Source of the DNA: Lachnospiraceae bacterium
GTDB lineage: Bacteria; Bacillota_A; Clostridia; Lachnospirales; Lachnospiraceae
Direction of reading: 5' to 3'
NCBI GenBank assembly: GCA_028694115.1
Contig: JAQUUB010000025.1
Location: forward strand, 1-50,388
DNA length: 50,388 nucleotides
Part shown: one piece after another, positions 31,402 to 41,036 of the stretch
How the letters are laid out: the number at the start of each line of letters is the position of its first letter
How positions within the stretch are numbered: position 1 is the stretch's first letter
Made by a program: the position numbers and the translations under genes
Notes under the pieces: model-generated
The model's input: the letters and a program-made list of their open reading frames with translations, nothing else
Database searches by the model: none
Told to the model about the DNA's origin: nothing

Positions 31402-32325
31402 ATGAAAACAAGAGTAACAGAACTTCTAGGAATACAATATCCCATTATTCAGGGAGGAATGGCCTGGGTCGCGGAACATCATCTGGCACAGGCGGTTTCT
31501 AATGCAGGCGGGCTTGGAATCATTGGAGCAGCAAGCTGTCCACCTGAAATTGTCAGAGAAGAAATAAGAAAAGTAAAAGCATTAACAGATAAACCTTTTG
31601 GAGTCAATATCATGTTAATGAATCCAAATGCAGAAGAAGTGGCTAAGGTAGTGATAGAAGAAGGTGTGAAGGTTGTTACCACTGGTGCCGGAAATCCAGC
31701 AAAGTATATGAAGGATTTTAAAGAGGCAGGGGTAAAAGTAATTCCAGTTGTTGCAAGTGTGGCAATGGCAAAATTAATGGAACGCTGTGGAGCAGATGCA
31801 GTCATAGCGGAAGGCATGGAATCTGGCGGTCATATTGGAGCACAAACAACGATGTGTTTAGTTCCGCAGGTGGTTGATGCAGTGAAAATACCAGTTATTG
31901 CAGCAGGTGGAATTGCAGACGGAAGAGGCCTTGCAGCTTCCTTTATGTTAGGAGCAAGTGCAGTCCAGATGGGCACAAGATTTGTTGTGGCAAAGGAGTC
32001 TATTGTCCATAAAAATTACAAAGACAAAATCTTAAAAGCGAAGGATATTGATTCTGAAATTACAGGAATGAGTACGGGACATCCAGTTCGCCAAATCAGA
32101 AACCAAATGACAAGAGAGTATCATAGACTTGAAAAAGAAGGTGCTACCTTAGAGGAGCTAGAGTATTTAACATTAGGCGCCCTAAGAAAGGCTGTTCAAG
32201 AAGGAGATACGATTAATGGTACATTAATGGCAGGTCAGATTGCTGGACTAGTATCGAAAGAGCAGACCTGTAATGAAATTATTCGGGAAATCATGGAAGA
32301 AGTAAGGGAAAGGTTAGGTGCATAA
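31402..32325 (+). CDS. fabK: Enoyl-ACP reductase II (FabK)
   Basis: A 307-residue FMN-dependent TIM-barrel enzyme that reduces trans-2-enoyl-ACP, the last step of each elongation cycle. VTELLGIQYPIIQGGMAWVA, GGLGIIGAAS, GVNIMLMNP, EGMESGGHIG, PVIAAGGIADGRGLAASFML and VQMGTRFVVAKES are typical FabK blocks, with the GGHIG histidine at the active site. The ribosome site is weak (AAGG). No FabI is found in the window. Confidence 0.93.
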   Translation: MKTRVTELLGIQYPIIQGGMAWVAEHHLAQAVSNAGGLGIIGAASCPPEIVREEIRKVKALTDKPFGVNIMLMNPNAEEVAKVVIEEGVKVVTTGAGNPAKYMKDFKEAGVKVIPVVASVAMAKLMERCGADAVIAEGMESGGHIGAQTTMCLVPQVVDAVKIPVIAAGGIADGRGLAASFMLGASAVQMGTRFVVAKESIVHKNYKDKILKAKDIDSEITGMSTGHPVRQIRNQMTREYHRLEKEGATLEELEYLTLGALRKAVQEGDTINGTLMAGQIAGLVSKEQTCNEIIREIMEEVRERLGA

Positions 32326-32327
32326 AC

Positions 32328-33254
32328 GTGGGAAAAATCGCATTTATGTTTCCAGGTCAGGGAGCACAGTATATAGGAATGGCCAAGGACTTTTATGAGA
32401 ATGAGAATTGTTCAAGAGAAGTATTTGAAAAGGCTTCAAAAGCCACAGATCTGGATATTAAAAGCCTTTGTTTTGATGAGAATGACAATATAAATAAGAC
32501 GGAATACACACAGATTGCAATGCTTACTGCGGAAGTAGCTATCTTAAGGGCAGTAGAACAAATCGGTATCAAAGCAGATTATACAGCAGGTTTAAGCCTT
32601 GGAGAATATGCAGCGGTGGTTGCATCTGGAATAATGAAAGAAGAAGATGCATTTTTTGCAGTTCGTAAAAGAGGCATCTTTATGCAGGAGGCTGTGCCGG
32701 TTGGTGGAGCAATGGCAGCAGTCTTGGGATTACCTAGTGATAAAATAGAAGAGATATGCAGACAGACAGAGGGCAATGTATCAATTGCAAATTATAATTG
32801 TCCAGGACAGATTGTAATTACTGGCGAAGAGTCAGCGGTTCAACAGGCATCCGAACAATTAAAGGAAGCTGGAGCAAAGAGAGTGATCCCTTTAAATGTC
32901 AGTGGACCTTTTCACTCCAAACTTTTATCCCCAGTAGAAAATCAATTACACGAGGTGTTAAAAGGGATTGAACTTCAATATGAGAAAATTCCATATGTGG
33001 CAAATTTGACGGGCGACTTTGTTTTTGCAAAGGAAGAGGTAAAACCACTATTAGAAAAGCAGGTTTCTTCACCAGTCAAATGGCAGCAGTCGGTCGAAAG
33101 ACTGATTGAGGAGGGAGTAACAACCTTTATTGAAATAGGTCCAGGAAAAACATTAAATGGTTTTATGAAAAAGATTAATAAAGATGTTATAGCAATATCA
33201 ATTGAGCATTATGAAGATTTACAAAAATGTCAGGAGGTACTTTCACATGCTTAA
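32328..33254 (+). CDS. fabD: Malonyl-CoA:ACP transacylase
   Basis: A 308-residue enzyme that loads malonyl from CoA onto ACP. It starts GTG two bases after the fabK stop. [20 protein letters not shown] is the N-terminal signature, [16 protein letters not shown] the nucleophile elbow (GxSxG serine), [10 protein letters not shown] the catalytic histidine and [14 protein letters not shown] the C-terminal block. The 3' end overlaps fabG by 8 bases. Confidence 0.95.
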   Translation: MGKIAFMFPGQGAQYIGMAKDFYENENCSREVFEKASKATDLDIKSLCFDENDNINKTEYTQIAMLTAEVAILRAVEQIGIKADYTAGLSLGEYAAVVASGIMKEEDAFFAVRKRGIFMQEAVPVGGAMAAVLGLPSDKIEEICRQTEGNVSIANYNCPGQIVITGEESAVQQASEQLKEAGAKRVIPLNVSGPFHSKLLSPVENQLHEVLKGIELQYEKIPYVANLTGDFVFAKEEVKPLLEKQVSSPVKWQQSVERLIEEGVTTFIEIGPGKTLNGFMKKINKDVIAISIEHYEDLQKCQEVLSHA

Positions 33255-33987
33255 GGGAAAGGTGGCACTTGTAACGGGTGCAAGCCGTGGAATTGGAAGA
33301 CAGATTGCGATCACACTTGCTAAAAATGGAGCATTTGTAATTGCTAATTATAATGGGTCACAGGATATGGCAGAACAAGTGGTGAAAGAGATTATCGCAA
33401 ATGGTGGAAGTGCAGTTGCCAAAAGATGCGATGTATCTGATTATGTGGCATGTGGAGAAATGATAACAGATCTTATAAAAGAATATGGAAGAATTGACAT
33501 CCTTGTAAATAATGCGGGAATTACACGTGATAATCTTTTGATGAAAATGAGCGAAACGGAGTTTGATGATGTGCTTCGTATTAATTTAAAGGGCGTTTTT
33601 AATACGGTGAAGCATTTGTCACGTCAAATGTTAAAGCAAAGAAGTGGTAAAATTATAAATATATCTTCTGTGTCAGGTGTTATTGGGAATGCAGGTCAAG
33701 CAAATTATTGTGCATCAAAAGCAGGAGTAATTGGTTTGACAAAAAGTGTTGCAAGGGAACTAGGAAGTCGTGGAATTAATGTGAATGCAGTTGCACCAGG
33801 CTTTATTGAAACAGATATGACAGATAGTCTTCCTGATTCTGTAAAAGAAGCAATGAAGGAACAAACGTTATTAAAAAGAACAGGTACAACGGAGGAAGTA
33901 GCCCAAGTCGTATCTTTTCTTGCATCGAGTGCAGCAGATTATATTACAGGTCAGGTCATTTCAGTAGATGGTGGAATGGCATTATAG
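33247..33987 (+). CDS. fabG: 3-oxoacyl-ACP reductase
   Basis: A 246-residue SDR enzyme that reduces beta-ketoacyl-ACP with [25 protein letters not shown] is the cofactor loop, [11 protein letters not shown] the NNAG motif, [20 protein letters not shown] the Ser-Tyr-Lys catalytic region and [12 protein letters not shown] the C-terminus. ATG 33247 follows AGGAGGT by 8 bases; an upstream in-frame ATG at 33202 within fabD is not likely. Confidence 0.96.
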   Translation: MLKGKVALVTGASRGIGRQIAITLAKNGAFVIANYNGSQDMAEQVVKEIIANGGSAVAKRCDVSDYVACGEMITDLIKEYGRIDILVNNAGITRDNLLMKMSETEFDDVLRINLKGVFNTVKHLSRQMLKQRSGKIINISSVSGVIGNAGQANYCASKAGVIGLTKSVARELGSRGINVNAVAPGFIETDMTDSLPDSVKEAMKEQTLLKRTGTTEEVAQVVSFLASSAADYITGQVISVDGGMAL

Positions 33988-34003
33988 GAGGATTATTAGC
34001 AAA

Positions 34004-35239
34004 ATGAAAAGAAGAGTGGTAGTCACAGGTATGGGTGCAATTACTCCAGTGGGGCTTAGCGTTGAGGAGTTTTGGCAATCAATTAAAGAAGGAAAGCATG
34101 GCTTTGCACCAATCACTAAATTTGACAGTAGCGAATATAAGTCCCAGTTAGCAGCTGAAGTAAAAGGATTTGAAGCAAAAGAATATATGGATTTTAAGGC
34201 TGCAAAGAGAATGGAATTATTCTGTCAGTATGCAGTAGCAGCTGCAAAAGAGGCAATTGCGGATGCAAAGCTTATTATGGCGGAAGAGAATCCCTATCGC
34301 GTAGGATGTGCAGTTGGTTCAGGAATTGGAAGTCTGCAGGCGATGGAAAGAGAATATGAGAAGTTATTAAACCGTGGACCTTCCAAAGTAAATCCTTTAT
34401 TAGTTCCAATGATGATATCCAATATGGCAGCAGGAAATGTATCCATTCAATTTGGCTTAAAGGGAAAAAGCATTAATGTGGTAACTGCATGTGCTACTGG
34501 TACGAATTGTATTGGAGAAGCATTTCGAACCATTCAGTACGGGGACTGTGATGTAATGGTTGCAGGTGGTACGGAGAGCTCTGTTACCCCTATAGGAGTG
34601 TCTGGATTTTGTGCATTAACAGCATTATCTACAGAACAAGATCCCAATCAGTGTTCTCTTCCATTTGATAAAAAAAGAAGTGGTTTTGTCATGGGGGAAG
34701 GAGCGGCTGTTGTGGTTCTTGAAGAATTAGAACATGCAAAAAAGAGAGGTGCACATATCTATGCTGAGCTTATTGGATATGGATGTACGAGCGATGCTTA
34801 TCATATTACCTCACCAGCTGAGGATGGCATGGGTGCAAGAGGTGCTATGCTTGCAGCATTAGAGGATGGCGGAGTTAAGCCACAGGAATTAACGTATATC
34901 AATGCACATGGAACAGCAACACATCATAATGACTTGTTTGAAACAAGAGCAATTAAGCTGGCATTTTTAGAACATGCAAAGAATCTTAGGATTAACTCTA
35001 CAAAATCAATGGTCGGTCATTTACTTGGGGCAGCAGGAGCAATTGAATTTGTAACATGTGTCAAAGAAATAGAAGAAGGCTATCTTCATAGAACGGTAGG
35101 ATTTGAGGAAGCAGAAGAGGAAATGGATCTTAATTATTGTAAAGAAGCTTATGAAGAGGAAGTACCTTTTGCATTAAGCAATTCATTAGGATTTGGTGGA
35201 CACAATGCAAGTTTATTATTAAAGAAATATTCAGAATAG
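34004..35239 (+). CDS. fabF: 3-oxoacyl-ACP synthase II
   Basis: A 411-residue elongating condensing enzyme. KRRVVVTGMGAITPVGLSVE starts the protein; VVTACATGTNCIGEAF carries the active-site Cys, NAHGTATHHND and KSMVGHLLGAAGAIE the two histidines, and NSLGFGGHNASLL the C-terminal loop. ATG 34004 with AGGAGG (about 10 bases upstream) is preferred over an in-frame start at 33968 inside fabG. Confidence 0.96.
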   Translation: MKRRVVVTGMGAITPVGLSVEEFWQSIKEGKHGFAPITKFDSSEYKSQLAAEVKGFEAKEYMDFKAAKRMELFCQYAVAAAKEAIADAKLIMAEENPYRVGCAVGSGIGSLQAMEREYEKLLNRGPSKVNPLLVPMMISNMAAGNVSIQFGLKGKSINVVTACATGTNCIGEAFRTIQYGDCDVMVAGGTESSVTPIGVSGFCALTALSTEQDPNQCSLPFDKKRSGFVMGEGAAVVVLEELEHAKKRGAHIYAELIGYGCTSDAYHITSPAEDGMGARGAMLAALEDGGVKPQELTYINAHGTATHHNDLFETRAIKLAFLEHAKNLRINSTKSMVGHLLGAAGAIEFVTCVKEIEEGYLHRTVGFEEAEEEMDLNYCKEAYEEEVPFALSNSLGFGGHNASLLLKKYSE

Positions 35240-35263
35240 TTATGTAAACCGGAAAGGGGCTTT

Positions 35264-35695
35264 ATGTCAATACTATCAACAAAACAAATCATGGAGATTC
35301 TGCCACACAGGCAGCCATTTATGCTAGTCGATACAATAGAAGAATTAGAACCAGGGGTAAGAGCATTGGGCAAAAAATGCGTTTCTTACAATGAACCTTT
35401 TTTCGCAGGTCATTTTCCACAGGAGCCTGTTATGCCGGGTGTATTGATACTAGAGGCACTTGCACAAACAGGGGCTGTGGCGATACTAAGCATGGAAGAG
35501 AATAAAGGGAAAATAGGATACTTAGCAGGAGTTCAATCCGCAAAGTTTAAGCAAAAGGTATTTCCTGGGGATGTTTTGTATTTAGAAACTACGATAATCA
35601 AAAAAAAGGGACCAATTGGAATCGGACTTGCGATAGCAAAAGTAAACGAAAAAATAGTAGCACAGGCAGAATTGACCTTTGCTATTTCATCATAA
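35264..35695 (+). CDS. fabZ: 3-hydroxyacyl-ACP dehydratase
   Basis: A 143-residue hot-dog-fold enzyme that removes water from 3-hydroxyacyl-[23 protein letters not shown] holds the catalytic His, and [20 protein letters not shown] the Glu and substrate-tunnel residues. AAAGGGGC precedes the ATG. In related operons accB stands before and accC after fabZ; here fabF precedes it and accDA follows directly. Confidence 0.95.
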   Translation: MSILSTKQIMEILPHRQPFMLVDTIEELEPGVRALGKKCVSYNEPFFAGHFPQEPVMPGVLILEALAQTGAVAILSMEENKGKIGYLAGVQSAKFKQKVFPGDVLYLETTIIKKKGPIGIGLAIAKVNEKIVAQAELTFAISS

Positions 35696-35711
35696 AGGAA
35701 GCAGGCAAATC

Positions 35712-37532
35712 ATGAGTAGGTTATTTCATAAAGACAAATATATCCATCTGAGTGGTAATCGTGTAGGAGAAATTGTAAAAAAACAAAATATTTTTGAGAA
35801 AGTCAAAAAGGGTAAAGAAGCACTTGACCAGATAGAAGAAAACAAAAAGCCTGAGGAAGAAAAAATAAAGCCAGAAGTAGAAAAACTTAAGAAGGCAGGT
35901 GCAATTTGTCCAGAATGCGGAAAAGAGTCAGATAAAAAAGAGGTTATGAAAAATCACTTCATCTGTCCCTCCTGTGGAGCCTATTTCAGAGTAAGAGCGA
36001 GTCATAGAATTCGAATGGTATGTGATAATGAAACTTTTGTTCCTTGGTTTGAGGATTTAGATATATGTAACCCTTTAAACTTTGAAGGGTATGAGGATAA
36101 ATTACAGTCTGTAAAAGAAAAAACACGATTACATGAAGGCATTACGATAGGGTATGGGGAAATCAATGACGAAAAAGTGTGCATTGGAGTTTGTGATGCT
36201 CGATTCTTAATGGGAAGTATGGGACACGTGGTGGGGGAAAAAATTGCTTCAGCAGTGGAACGTGCGACTGAGGAGAAACTACCTGTTATCATCTTTTGCT
36301 GTTCAGGCGGGGCACGTATGCAGGAAGGAATTATTTCTTTGATGCAAATGGCTAAAACATCAGCCGCACTTAAGAAACATTCCGATGCTGGTTTCTTGTA
36401 TGTTCCAGTGTTAACAGATCCAACAACAGGTGGAGTTACGGCAAGTTTTGCAATGCTTGGTGATATTATTCTGGCTGAGCCTGGAGCTCTGATTGGATTT
36501 GCTGGTCCAAGAGTCATCGAGCAAACGATAGGTCAGAAACTACCCAAGGGATTTCAACGCGCGGAATTTCTATTAGAACATGGAATCATAGATGGAATTG
36601 TAGAAAGAGCACAATTGAAAGAGACTCTTTATAAGATATTAAAAAGCCATAGAATTTCAGTGGGAAATACCCATTTTAATAACTTTACCAATGGAAAAGA
36701 AAAATTCTTGATTTCGGAAACTGTGAAGGAACAGATGTATCAGGCGGATAGCAAATCAACATGGGAGAAGGTAAAAGCGGCTAGGAGCATGGAACGCCCA
36801 TCAACGTTAACTTACATTCATATCATTTTTCAAGAATTTATGGAATTACATGGAGACCGTAGTTTCCGAGATGATAAAGCAATTGTTGGTGGAATCGCAA
36901 ATTTAAATGGTCAGCCAGTGACTGTGATTGGAGTTCAAAAGGGAAATGATGCAAAAGAGTGTGCTATGAGAAATTATGGTATGACTTCTCCAGAAGGCTA
37001 CCGGAAAGCACTTCGCTTAATGAAACAGGCAGAGAAGTTTCATAGACCGATTATCTGTTTTATTAATACAGCAGGAGCGTATCCAGGAATGGAAGCAGAG
37101 GAAAGAGGTCAAGGAGAGGCAATTGCTAGAAACCTTTATGAAATGTCTGCAATACAGGTGCCTATTCTATCTATTATAATAGGAGAAGGCGGCAGTGGTG
37201 GTGCGCTTGGACTTGCTGTAGGAAATGAAGTGTGGATGATGGAAAACTCAACGTACTCCATTCTTTCGCCAGAGGGATTTGCAACAATCCTTTGGAAAGA
37301 TGGAAAAAGGGCAAAGGAAGCATCCACCATTATGGGGATTACAGCTTTGGAATTACAGAAATTAAATGTCATCGAAACAATCATTCCGGAATTTGGTGGA
37401 GCAAACGAGAAGAGTGTAACAGATATTTCTTTTTATATGAAAGAAAAGATGATTGAGTTTCTAGAAAAATATCATGGAATGGATGGAAAAGAGATTGCAA
37501 ATGAAAGATATAAGCGCTTTCGAAAATATTAA
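35712..37532 (+). CDS. accDA: Fused acetyl-CoA carboxylase carboxyltransferase beta-alpha
   Basis: A 606-residue chain joining AccD and AccA. Residues about 75-97 form the AccD zinc ribbon (CPECG ... CPSCG). The beta part continues with [20 protein letters not shown] and [17 protein letters not shown]. From about residue 350 the alpha part begins: [20 protein letters not shown], then [43 protein letters not shown]. Both catalytic halves look intact. Normal clostridial versions are two adjacent genes. It transfers carboxyl from carboxybiotin to acetyl-CoA, giving malonyl-CoA. The carrier (accB) and carboxylase (accC) are not here. Start chosen at 35712; 35679 overlaps fabZ. Confidence 0.93.
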   Translation: MSRLFHKDKYIHLSGNRVGEIVKKQNIFEKVKKGKEALDQIEENKKPEEEKIKPEVEKLKKAGAICPECGKESDKKEVMKNHFICPSCGAYFRVRASHRIRMVCDNETFVPWFEDLDICNPLNFEGYEDKLQSVKEKTRLHEGITIGYGEINDEKVCIGVCDARFLMGSMGHVVGEKIASAVERATEEKLPVIIFCCSGGARMQEGIISLMQMAKTSAALKKHSDAGFLYVPVLTDPTTGGVTASFAMLGDIILAEPGALIGFAGPRVIEQTIGQKLPKGFQRAEFLLEHGIIDGIVERAQLKETLYKILKSHRISVGNTHFNNFTNGKEKFLISETVKEQMYQADSKSTWEKVKAARSMERPSTLTYIHIIFQEFMELHGDRSFRDDKAIVGGIANLNGQPVTVIGVQKGNDAKECAMRNYGMTSPEGYRKALRLMKQAEKFHRPIICFINTAGAYPGMEAEERGQGEAIARNLYEMSAIQVPILSIIIGEGGSGGALGLAVGNEVWMMENSTYSILSPEGFATILWKDGKRAKEASTIMGITALELQKLNVIETIIPEFGGANEKSVTDISFYMKEKMIEFLEKYHGMDGKEIANERYKRFRKY

Positions 37533-38598
37533 CAAGAATCAGAAAAAACTTGTCATCGGAGATCTAGAAGCTAGAATTCCTGTAATTCAGGGAGGAATGG
37601 GTGTTGGAATCAGCCTTTCAAACTTAGCAGGACATGTTGCAAAAGCAGGAGGAATTGGTGTGATTTCTTCTGCACAAATAGGATTTAGAGAGGAAACATG
37701 GGATACATCACCATTAGAAGCGAATCTCTTTGCACTTCGAAAAGAAATTATTAGAGCAAAAGAAATTGCTTGCGGTGGCATTATCGGTGTTAATATTATG
37801 GTAGCTACAAAATGTTACGAACAATATGTAACATGTGCAGTAGAAGCAGGTGCAGACTTGATTATTTCAGGTGCAGGACTTCCTGTTGATCTTCCTAAAT
37901 ATGTAGAACATTCCAATGTTAAAATTGCACCGATTGTTTCATCAGTTAAATCACTTGAGGTTCTTACGAAGTACTGGATGAAAAAGTATGAACGAGTTCC
38001 TGATCTTATTATTGTGGAGGGTCCTCTGGCAGGAGGTCATTTAGGATTTAAAAAAGAGGATTTAGATGATATTGATTCCTTACATTATGAGAATGAGATT
38101 GGACATATACTTGAAAAGGTAGCAAGCATAGAAAGGGAAGCACAAAAAGAAATTCCTGTCGTAATTGCTGGAGGAATCTATTCTGCAAAAGACATGAAGT
38201 ATTATTTAGATTTGGGTGCTTCGGGGGTACAGGTGGCAACACGTTTTGTTACGACTTATGAATGCGATGCGGATGAAAAATATAAGCTCAGCTATATCAA
38301 TGCAAAGAAAGAAGATATAGAAATTGTGAAAAGTCCCGTTGGAATGCCAGGAAGAGCAATTCACAATAAATTTCTTGATGAGGTTTATAGAGGCGAACGG
38401 AAAATTTCTAAATGTCATCAATGTTTAGCAAAATGTAATCCTAAGGAAATCCCATATTGTATTACAGATGCACTAGTCAATGCGGCAAAGGGAAACGTAG
38501 ATGAAGCACTTCTTTTCTGTGGTGCAAACGCTTATTTATCCACGAAATTAGAGCATGTTGAAGATATTATGAAAGAATTTGATTTGTGCCGCTTGTAG
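37501..38598 (+). CDS. Second FabK/nitronate monooxygenase-like flavoprotein
   Basis: About 365 residues, an FMN-dependent barrel of the FabK/2-nitropropane dioxygenase family: [91 protein letters not shown]-terminal cluster [17 protein letters not shown] (four Cys) is not present in the first FabK and could bind a metal or Fe-S centre. It overlaps accDA. Starts at 37474, 37483 and 37501 are possible; none has a strong ribosome site. It may be a second enoyl reductase or an enoyl isomerase-like enzyme; substrate unknown. Confidence 0.82.
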   Translation: MKDISAFENINKNQKKLVIGDLEARIPVIQGGMGVGISLSNLAGHVAKAGGIGVISSAQIGFREETWDTSPLEANLFALRKEIIRAKEIACGGIIGVNIMVATKCYEQYVTCAVEAGADLIISGAGLPVDLPKYVEHSNVKIAPIVSSVKSLEVLTKYWMKKYERVPDLIIVEGPLAGGHLGFKKEDLDDIDSLHYENEIGHILEKVASIEREAQKEIPVVIAGGIYSAKDMKYYLDLGASGVQVATRFVTTYECDADEKYKLSYINAKKEDIEIVKSPVGMPGRAIHNKFLDEVYRGERKISKCHQCLAKCNPKEIPYCITDALVNAAKGNVDEALLFCGANAYLSTKLEHVEDIMKEFDLCRL

Positions 38599-38633
38599 AG
38601 GCATGTTTATAAGTTAAAAGAATGGAGAATAAA

Positions 38634-39596
38634 ATGGCAGCAAGAATTATAGGAACAGGCAGTTCTTTGCCTACTCATATTGTTAGTAATGATGATTTGT
38701 CAAAAGTCATGGATACTTCGGATGAATGGATAAGGAGCCGGACGGGAATAGGAAAAAGACACTTGGCAGTGGAGGAGACCACCACCACAATGTCCGTTGA
38801 GGCAGCAAAAAAGGCTATGGAGGATGCAGGTGTTACTGCTGAGAAAATTGATTTGATTATTGTGGGAACCATATCGTCCGATTATTGCTTTCCATCTACA
38901 GCATGTGAAGTGCAGGCCGCAATAGGAGCTAATAATGCGACAGCATTTGATATCAATGCTGCTTGCTCGGGTTTTCTTTTCGCACTTGGCATTGCGGATG
39001 CCTATTTTCAGGCAGGAACATACCAGACAGCACTCATTATAGGAGCAGAGACCCTGTCAAAAATGATGGATTGGAACGATCGTAGTACATGCGTATTATT
39101 TGGAGATGGAGCAGGGGCTGCAATTGTGAAAAAAGATGAGATTGGTGTTATGAGTATGGTACAAGGATCTGATGGAAACAGAGGTCCTAGCCTGCAGTGT
39201 GAAAACAGAAAAGTAAATCACCCTTACGTAAATAATTCAAAAGAACTTTCTTATACAAGCATGAGTGGACAGGAAGTCTATAAGTTTGCTGTAAAAACAG
39301 TTCCAAAGTGTATTGAGCAGGCGTTAGAAAAAGCCGGTGTAGCGAAAGAAGAAATTAAATATTTTATTTTACACCAGGCAAATATACGAATTATTGAAGC
39401 AGTTTCAAAAAGATTAGGAGAGCCTTTTGAAAAATTTCCCACAAACCTTGAAGAATGTGGTAATATTTCAGCAGGGAGTGTTCCTATTCTCTTAGATATG
39501 ACGAATCGAGAAGGGAAACTTCAAAAAGGAGATAAAATCGTATTAGCAGGATTTGGCGCAGGACTTACATGGGGAGCGCAGGTAATTACGTGGTAA
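38634..39596 (+). CDS. fabH: 3-oxoacyl-ACP synthase III
   Basis: A 320-residue initiating condensing enzyme that joins acetyl-CoA (or branched acyl-CoA) to malonyl-ACP. ARIIGTGSSLPTHIVSNDDL, DTSDEWIRSRTGI, DINAACSGFLFALGIA (active Cys), ILHQANIRII (His) and NISAGSVPILL (Asn) are all present. ATG 38634 has GGAG 6 bases upstream; 38622 is an alternative. In many Clostridia fabH is first in the operon, here it is next to last. Confidence 0.95.
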   Translation: MAARIIGTGSSLPTHIVSNDDLSKVMDTSDEWIRSRTGIGKRHLAVEETTTTMSVEAAKKAMEDAGVTAEKIDLIIVGTISSDYCFPSTACEVQAAIGANNATAFDINAACSGFLFALGIADAYFQAGTYQTALIIGAETLSKMMDWNDRSTCVLFGDGAGAAIVKKDEIGVMSMVQGSDGNRGPSLQCENRKVNHPYVNNSKELSYTSMSGQEVYKFAVKTVPKCIEQALEKAGVAKEEIKYFILHQANIRIIEAVSKRLGEPFEKFPTNLEECGNISAGSVPILLDMTNREGKLQKGDKIVLAGFGAGLTWGAQVITW

Positions 39597-39621
39597 ATCC
39601 CGCTACAGATAGGAGTACCAA

Positions 39622-40071
39622 ATGGATCTAGATAAAACTTTGAATATGTTATTAGTTACTTTGTTTCAGGATATTATGGATATTGAAGAAAAATCACTAA
39701 TTAATGATGAATTCAAGGATATTACGGCAAATGATATGCATGTCATAGAAGCAATTGGAATTGGAAAGCCACAGACAAGCTCTAGTGTAGCAAAGCGATT
39801 ATCCATTACCATGGGGACACTGACAAAGGCCATCGATGGATTGGCAAAATGTGCATATGTGAATAGAGAAAGAAGTGATGAGGATAAGCGCCTGGTATTG
39901 TTGTCTTTAACGGACAAGGGTAAAAAGGCTTATTACCACCATCAAAAATTCCATAAGGATATGATTGATGCAGTAATTGCGCAATTAGATCCGGACGAAA
40001 CACAAATCTTAACCAAGTCTCTGGGGAGCCTTGCGGGATACTTGAAAGATAACAAAGAGACTGTTGAATAA
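39622..40071 (+). CDS. fabT: MarR-family regulator, FabT-like
   Basis: 149 residues with a MarR winged helix: MLLVTLFQDIMDIEEKSL, NDMHVIEAIGIGKPQTSSSV, AKRLSITMGTLTKAIDGLAK (recognition helix) and ERSDEDKRLVLLSLTDKGKK (wing). FabT represses FAS II genes when bound to long acyl-ACP. The operon promoter carries TTTGAnnnTCAAA boxes of the FabT type, so this product is very likely their ligand, giving feedback control from the last gene of the operon. Assignment rests on family, location and operators. Confidence 0.87.
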   Translation: MDLDKTLNMLLVTLFQDIMDIEEKSLINDEFKDITANDMHVIEAIGIGKPQTSSSVAKRLSITMGTLTKAIDGLAKCAYVNRERSDEDKRLVLLSLTDKGKKAYYHHQKFHKDMIDAVIAQLDPDETQILTKSLGSLAGYLKDNKETVE

Positions 40072-40083
40072 ATAGTCTCTTTT
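40054..40083 (+). terminator. Terminator of fatty acid operon
   Basis: AAAGAGACT (40054-40062) pairs with AGTCTCTTT (40074-40082). The stem begins inside the last codons of fabT and ends in four Ts. Confidence 0.65.
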
Positions 40084-40111
40084 GCTTCGGTGGAAAGGGT
40101 GGTGAATAGGG

Positions 40112-40906
40112 GTGCCTGTACAGGTGGAACGAGTATTATCTCAAATTGAAATACTGGTTATCGTGTTTTGTATTCAATGGGGATTTAAATGGGTGTTGCG
40201 AGTGTGTTTTTCTATTTATCGGTGGATATTATCATGGAAAATGGAAAAAGAATATCTTTCTTCCGCAAATACGGTGGATGCTTTAAGAAATAAATTTTAT
40301 TATCATCCAACGGAATTCGAGAATTATATGGCAATGATTTTTGAAGCGCTAGGGTACACAGATGTCATGGTTACTACAAAAAGTAATGATGGTGGAAAAG
40401 ATATTGTTATGTACCAAAGGGAAGACAAGTGTATCGCAGAAGTAAAACTTTATAGTCCGGAATATAAGATTAGTCGTGAAAAAATACAAAAACTTCATTC
40501 TGCTATGCTTGATTCGAATGCAGATCATGCAATTTTTGTTACAACAAGTGACTTTACATCAGCGGCCATGGCATATGCTGGAAAGCACGAAATTGATTTG
40601 ATTAATGGTTTTTTATTGAATCGACTGATTCTAGCCGTGCAGGGAGGAACCACTCATGGGCAGGCTGATATTCTATTTTTAAAGGATTACATTCATCAGG
40701 ACTTAGAGAAAATTAAAAAACGTGATATCAAAAAAGCGGCAGATAGAAGTACTATTATTTTATTTCTTTATTTAGTTTATGCAACAAGTTATCTGATTAC
40801 AGTATCGAAACTAAAGCTGTGGTATTTACTCATTTTAATGTTATTATGCATGTCAATTACCATAGTGGGAATATTAAAAATATTACTAAAAGAATGCGAT
40901 ATATGA
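40112..40906 (+). CDS. Membrane-anchored Mrr-like restriction endonuclease-fold protein
   Basis: 264 residues with a GTG start. Residues about 12-45 include one membrane helix. Residues about 65-175 are an Mrr_cat (PF04471-like) nuclease domain: FENYMAMIFEALGYTDVMVT, then the PD-(D/E)xK core GGKDIVMYQREDKCIAEVKL with Asp and the ExK pair intact, and ADHAIFVTTSDFTSAAM. Residues about 215-260 hold two further helices. Mrr domains cut DNA, often modified DNA. No methylase is beside it. It could serve in defence against entering DNA or in DNA turnover at the membrane; biochemical role unknown. Confidence 0.82.
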   Translation: MPVQVERVLSQIEILVIVFCIQWGFKWVLRVCFSIYRWILSWKMEKEYLSSANTVDALRNKFYYHPTEFENYMAMIFEALGYTDVMVTTKSNDGGKDIVMYQREDKCIAEVKLYSPEYKISREKIQKLHSAMLDSNADHAIFVTTSDFTSAAMAYAGKHEIDLINGFLLNRLILAVQGGTTHGQADILFLKDYIHQDLEKIKKRDIKKAADRSTIILFLYLVYATSYLITVSKLKLWYLLILMLLCMSITIVGILKILLKECDI

Positions 40907-40911
40907 AAAAT

Positions 40912-40940
40912 GGAATACGAGGTATTCCTAAATGGAATAC
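40912..40940 (+). promoter_or_regulatory. Operator-like inverted repeat before MFS gene
   Basis: GGAATAC (40912-40918) and GTATTCC (40922-40928) form a perfect 7-base inverted repeat with a 3-base gap, and GGAATAC recurs at 40934-40940. It ends 5 bases before the -35 of the next promoter, so an activator or repressor site is likely. Confidence 0.55.
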
Positions 40941-40945
40941 AGCTA

Positions 40946-40974
40946 TTGACGACACAAAAAAATACTTGTATAAT
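40946..40974 (+). promoter_or_regulatory. Promoter of MFS transporter gene
   Basis: TTGACG (40946-40951), 17 bases, TATAAT (40969-40974), about 62 bases before the ATG. Confidence 0.82.
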
Positions 40975-41036
40975 ACTCTTTGGTTATGTCGAATTTCCAT
41001 TCAAAATAAAAAAATAATAGGAAAGCAGGGTATTTT

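Noticed and set aside
36002..36517. Minus-strand 171-codon frame inside accDA
   Set aside because: It lies opposite a strongly conserved gene, with no family match or ribosome site.
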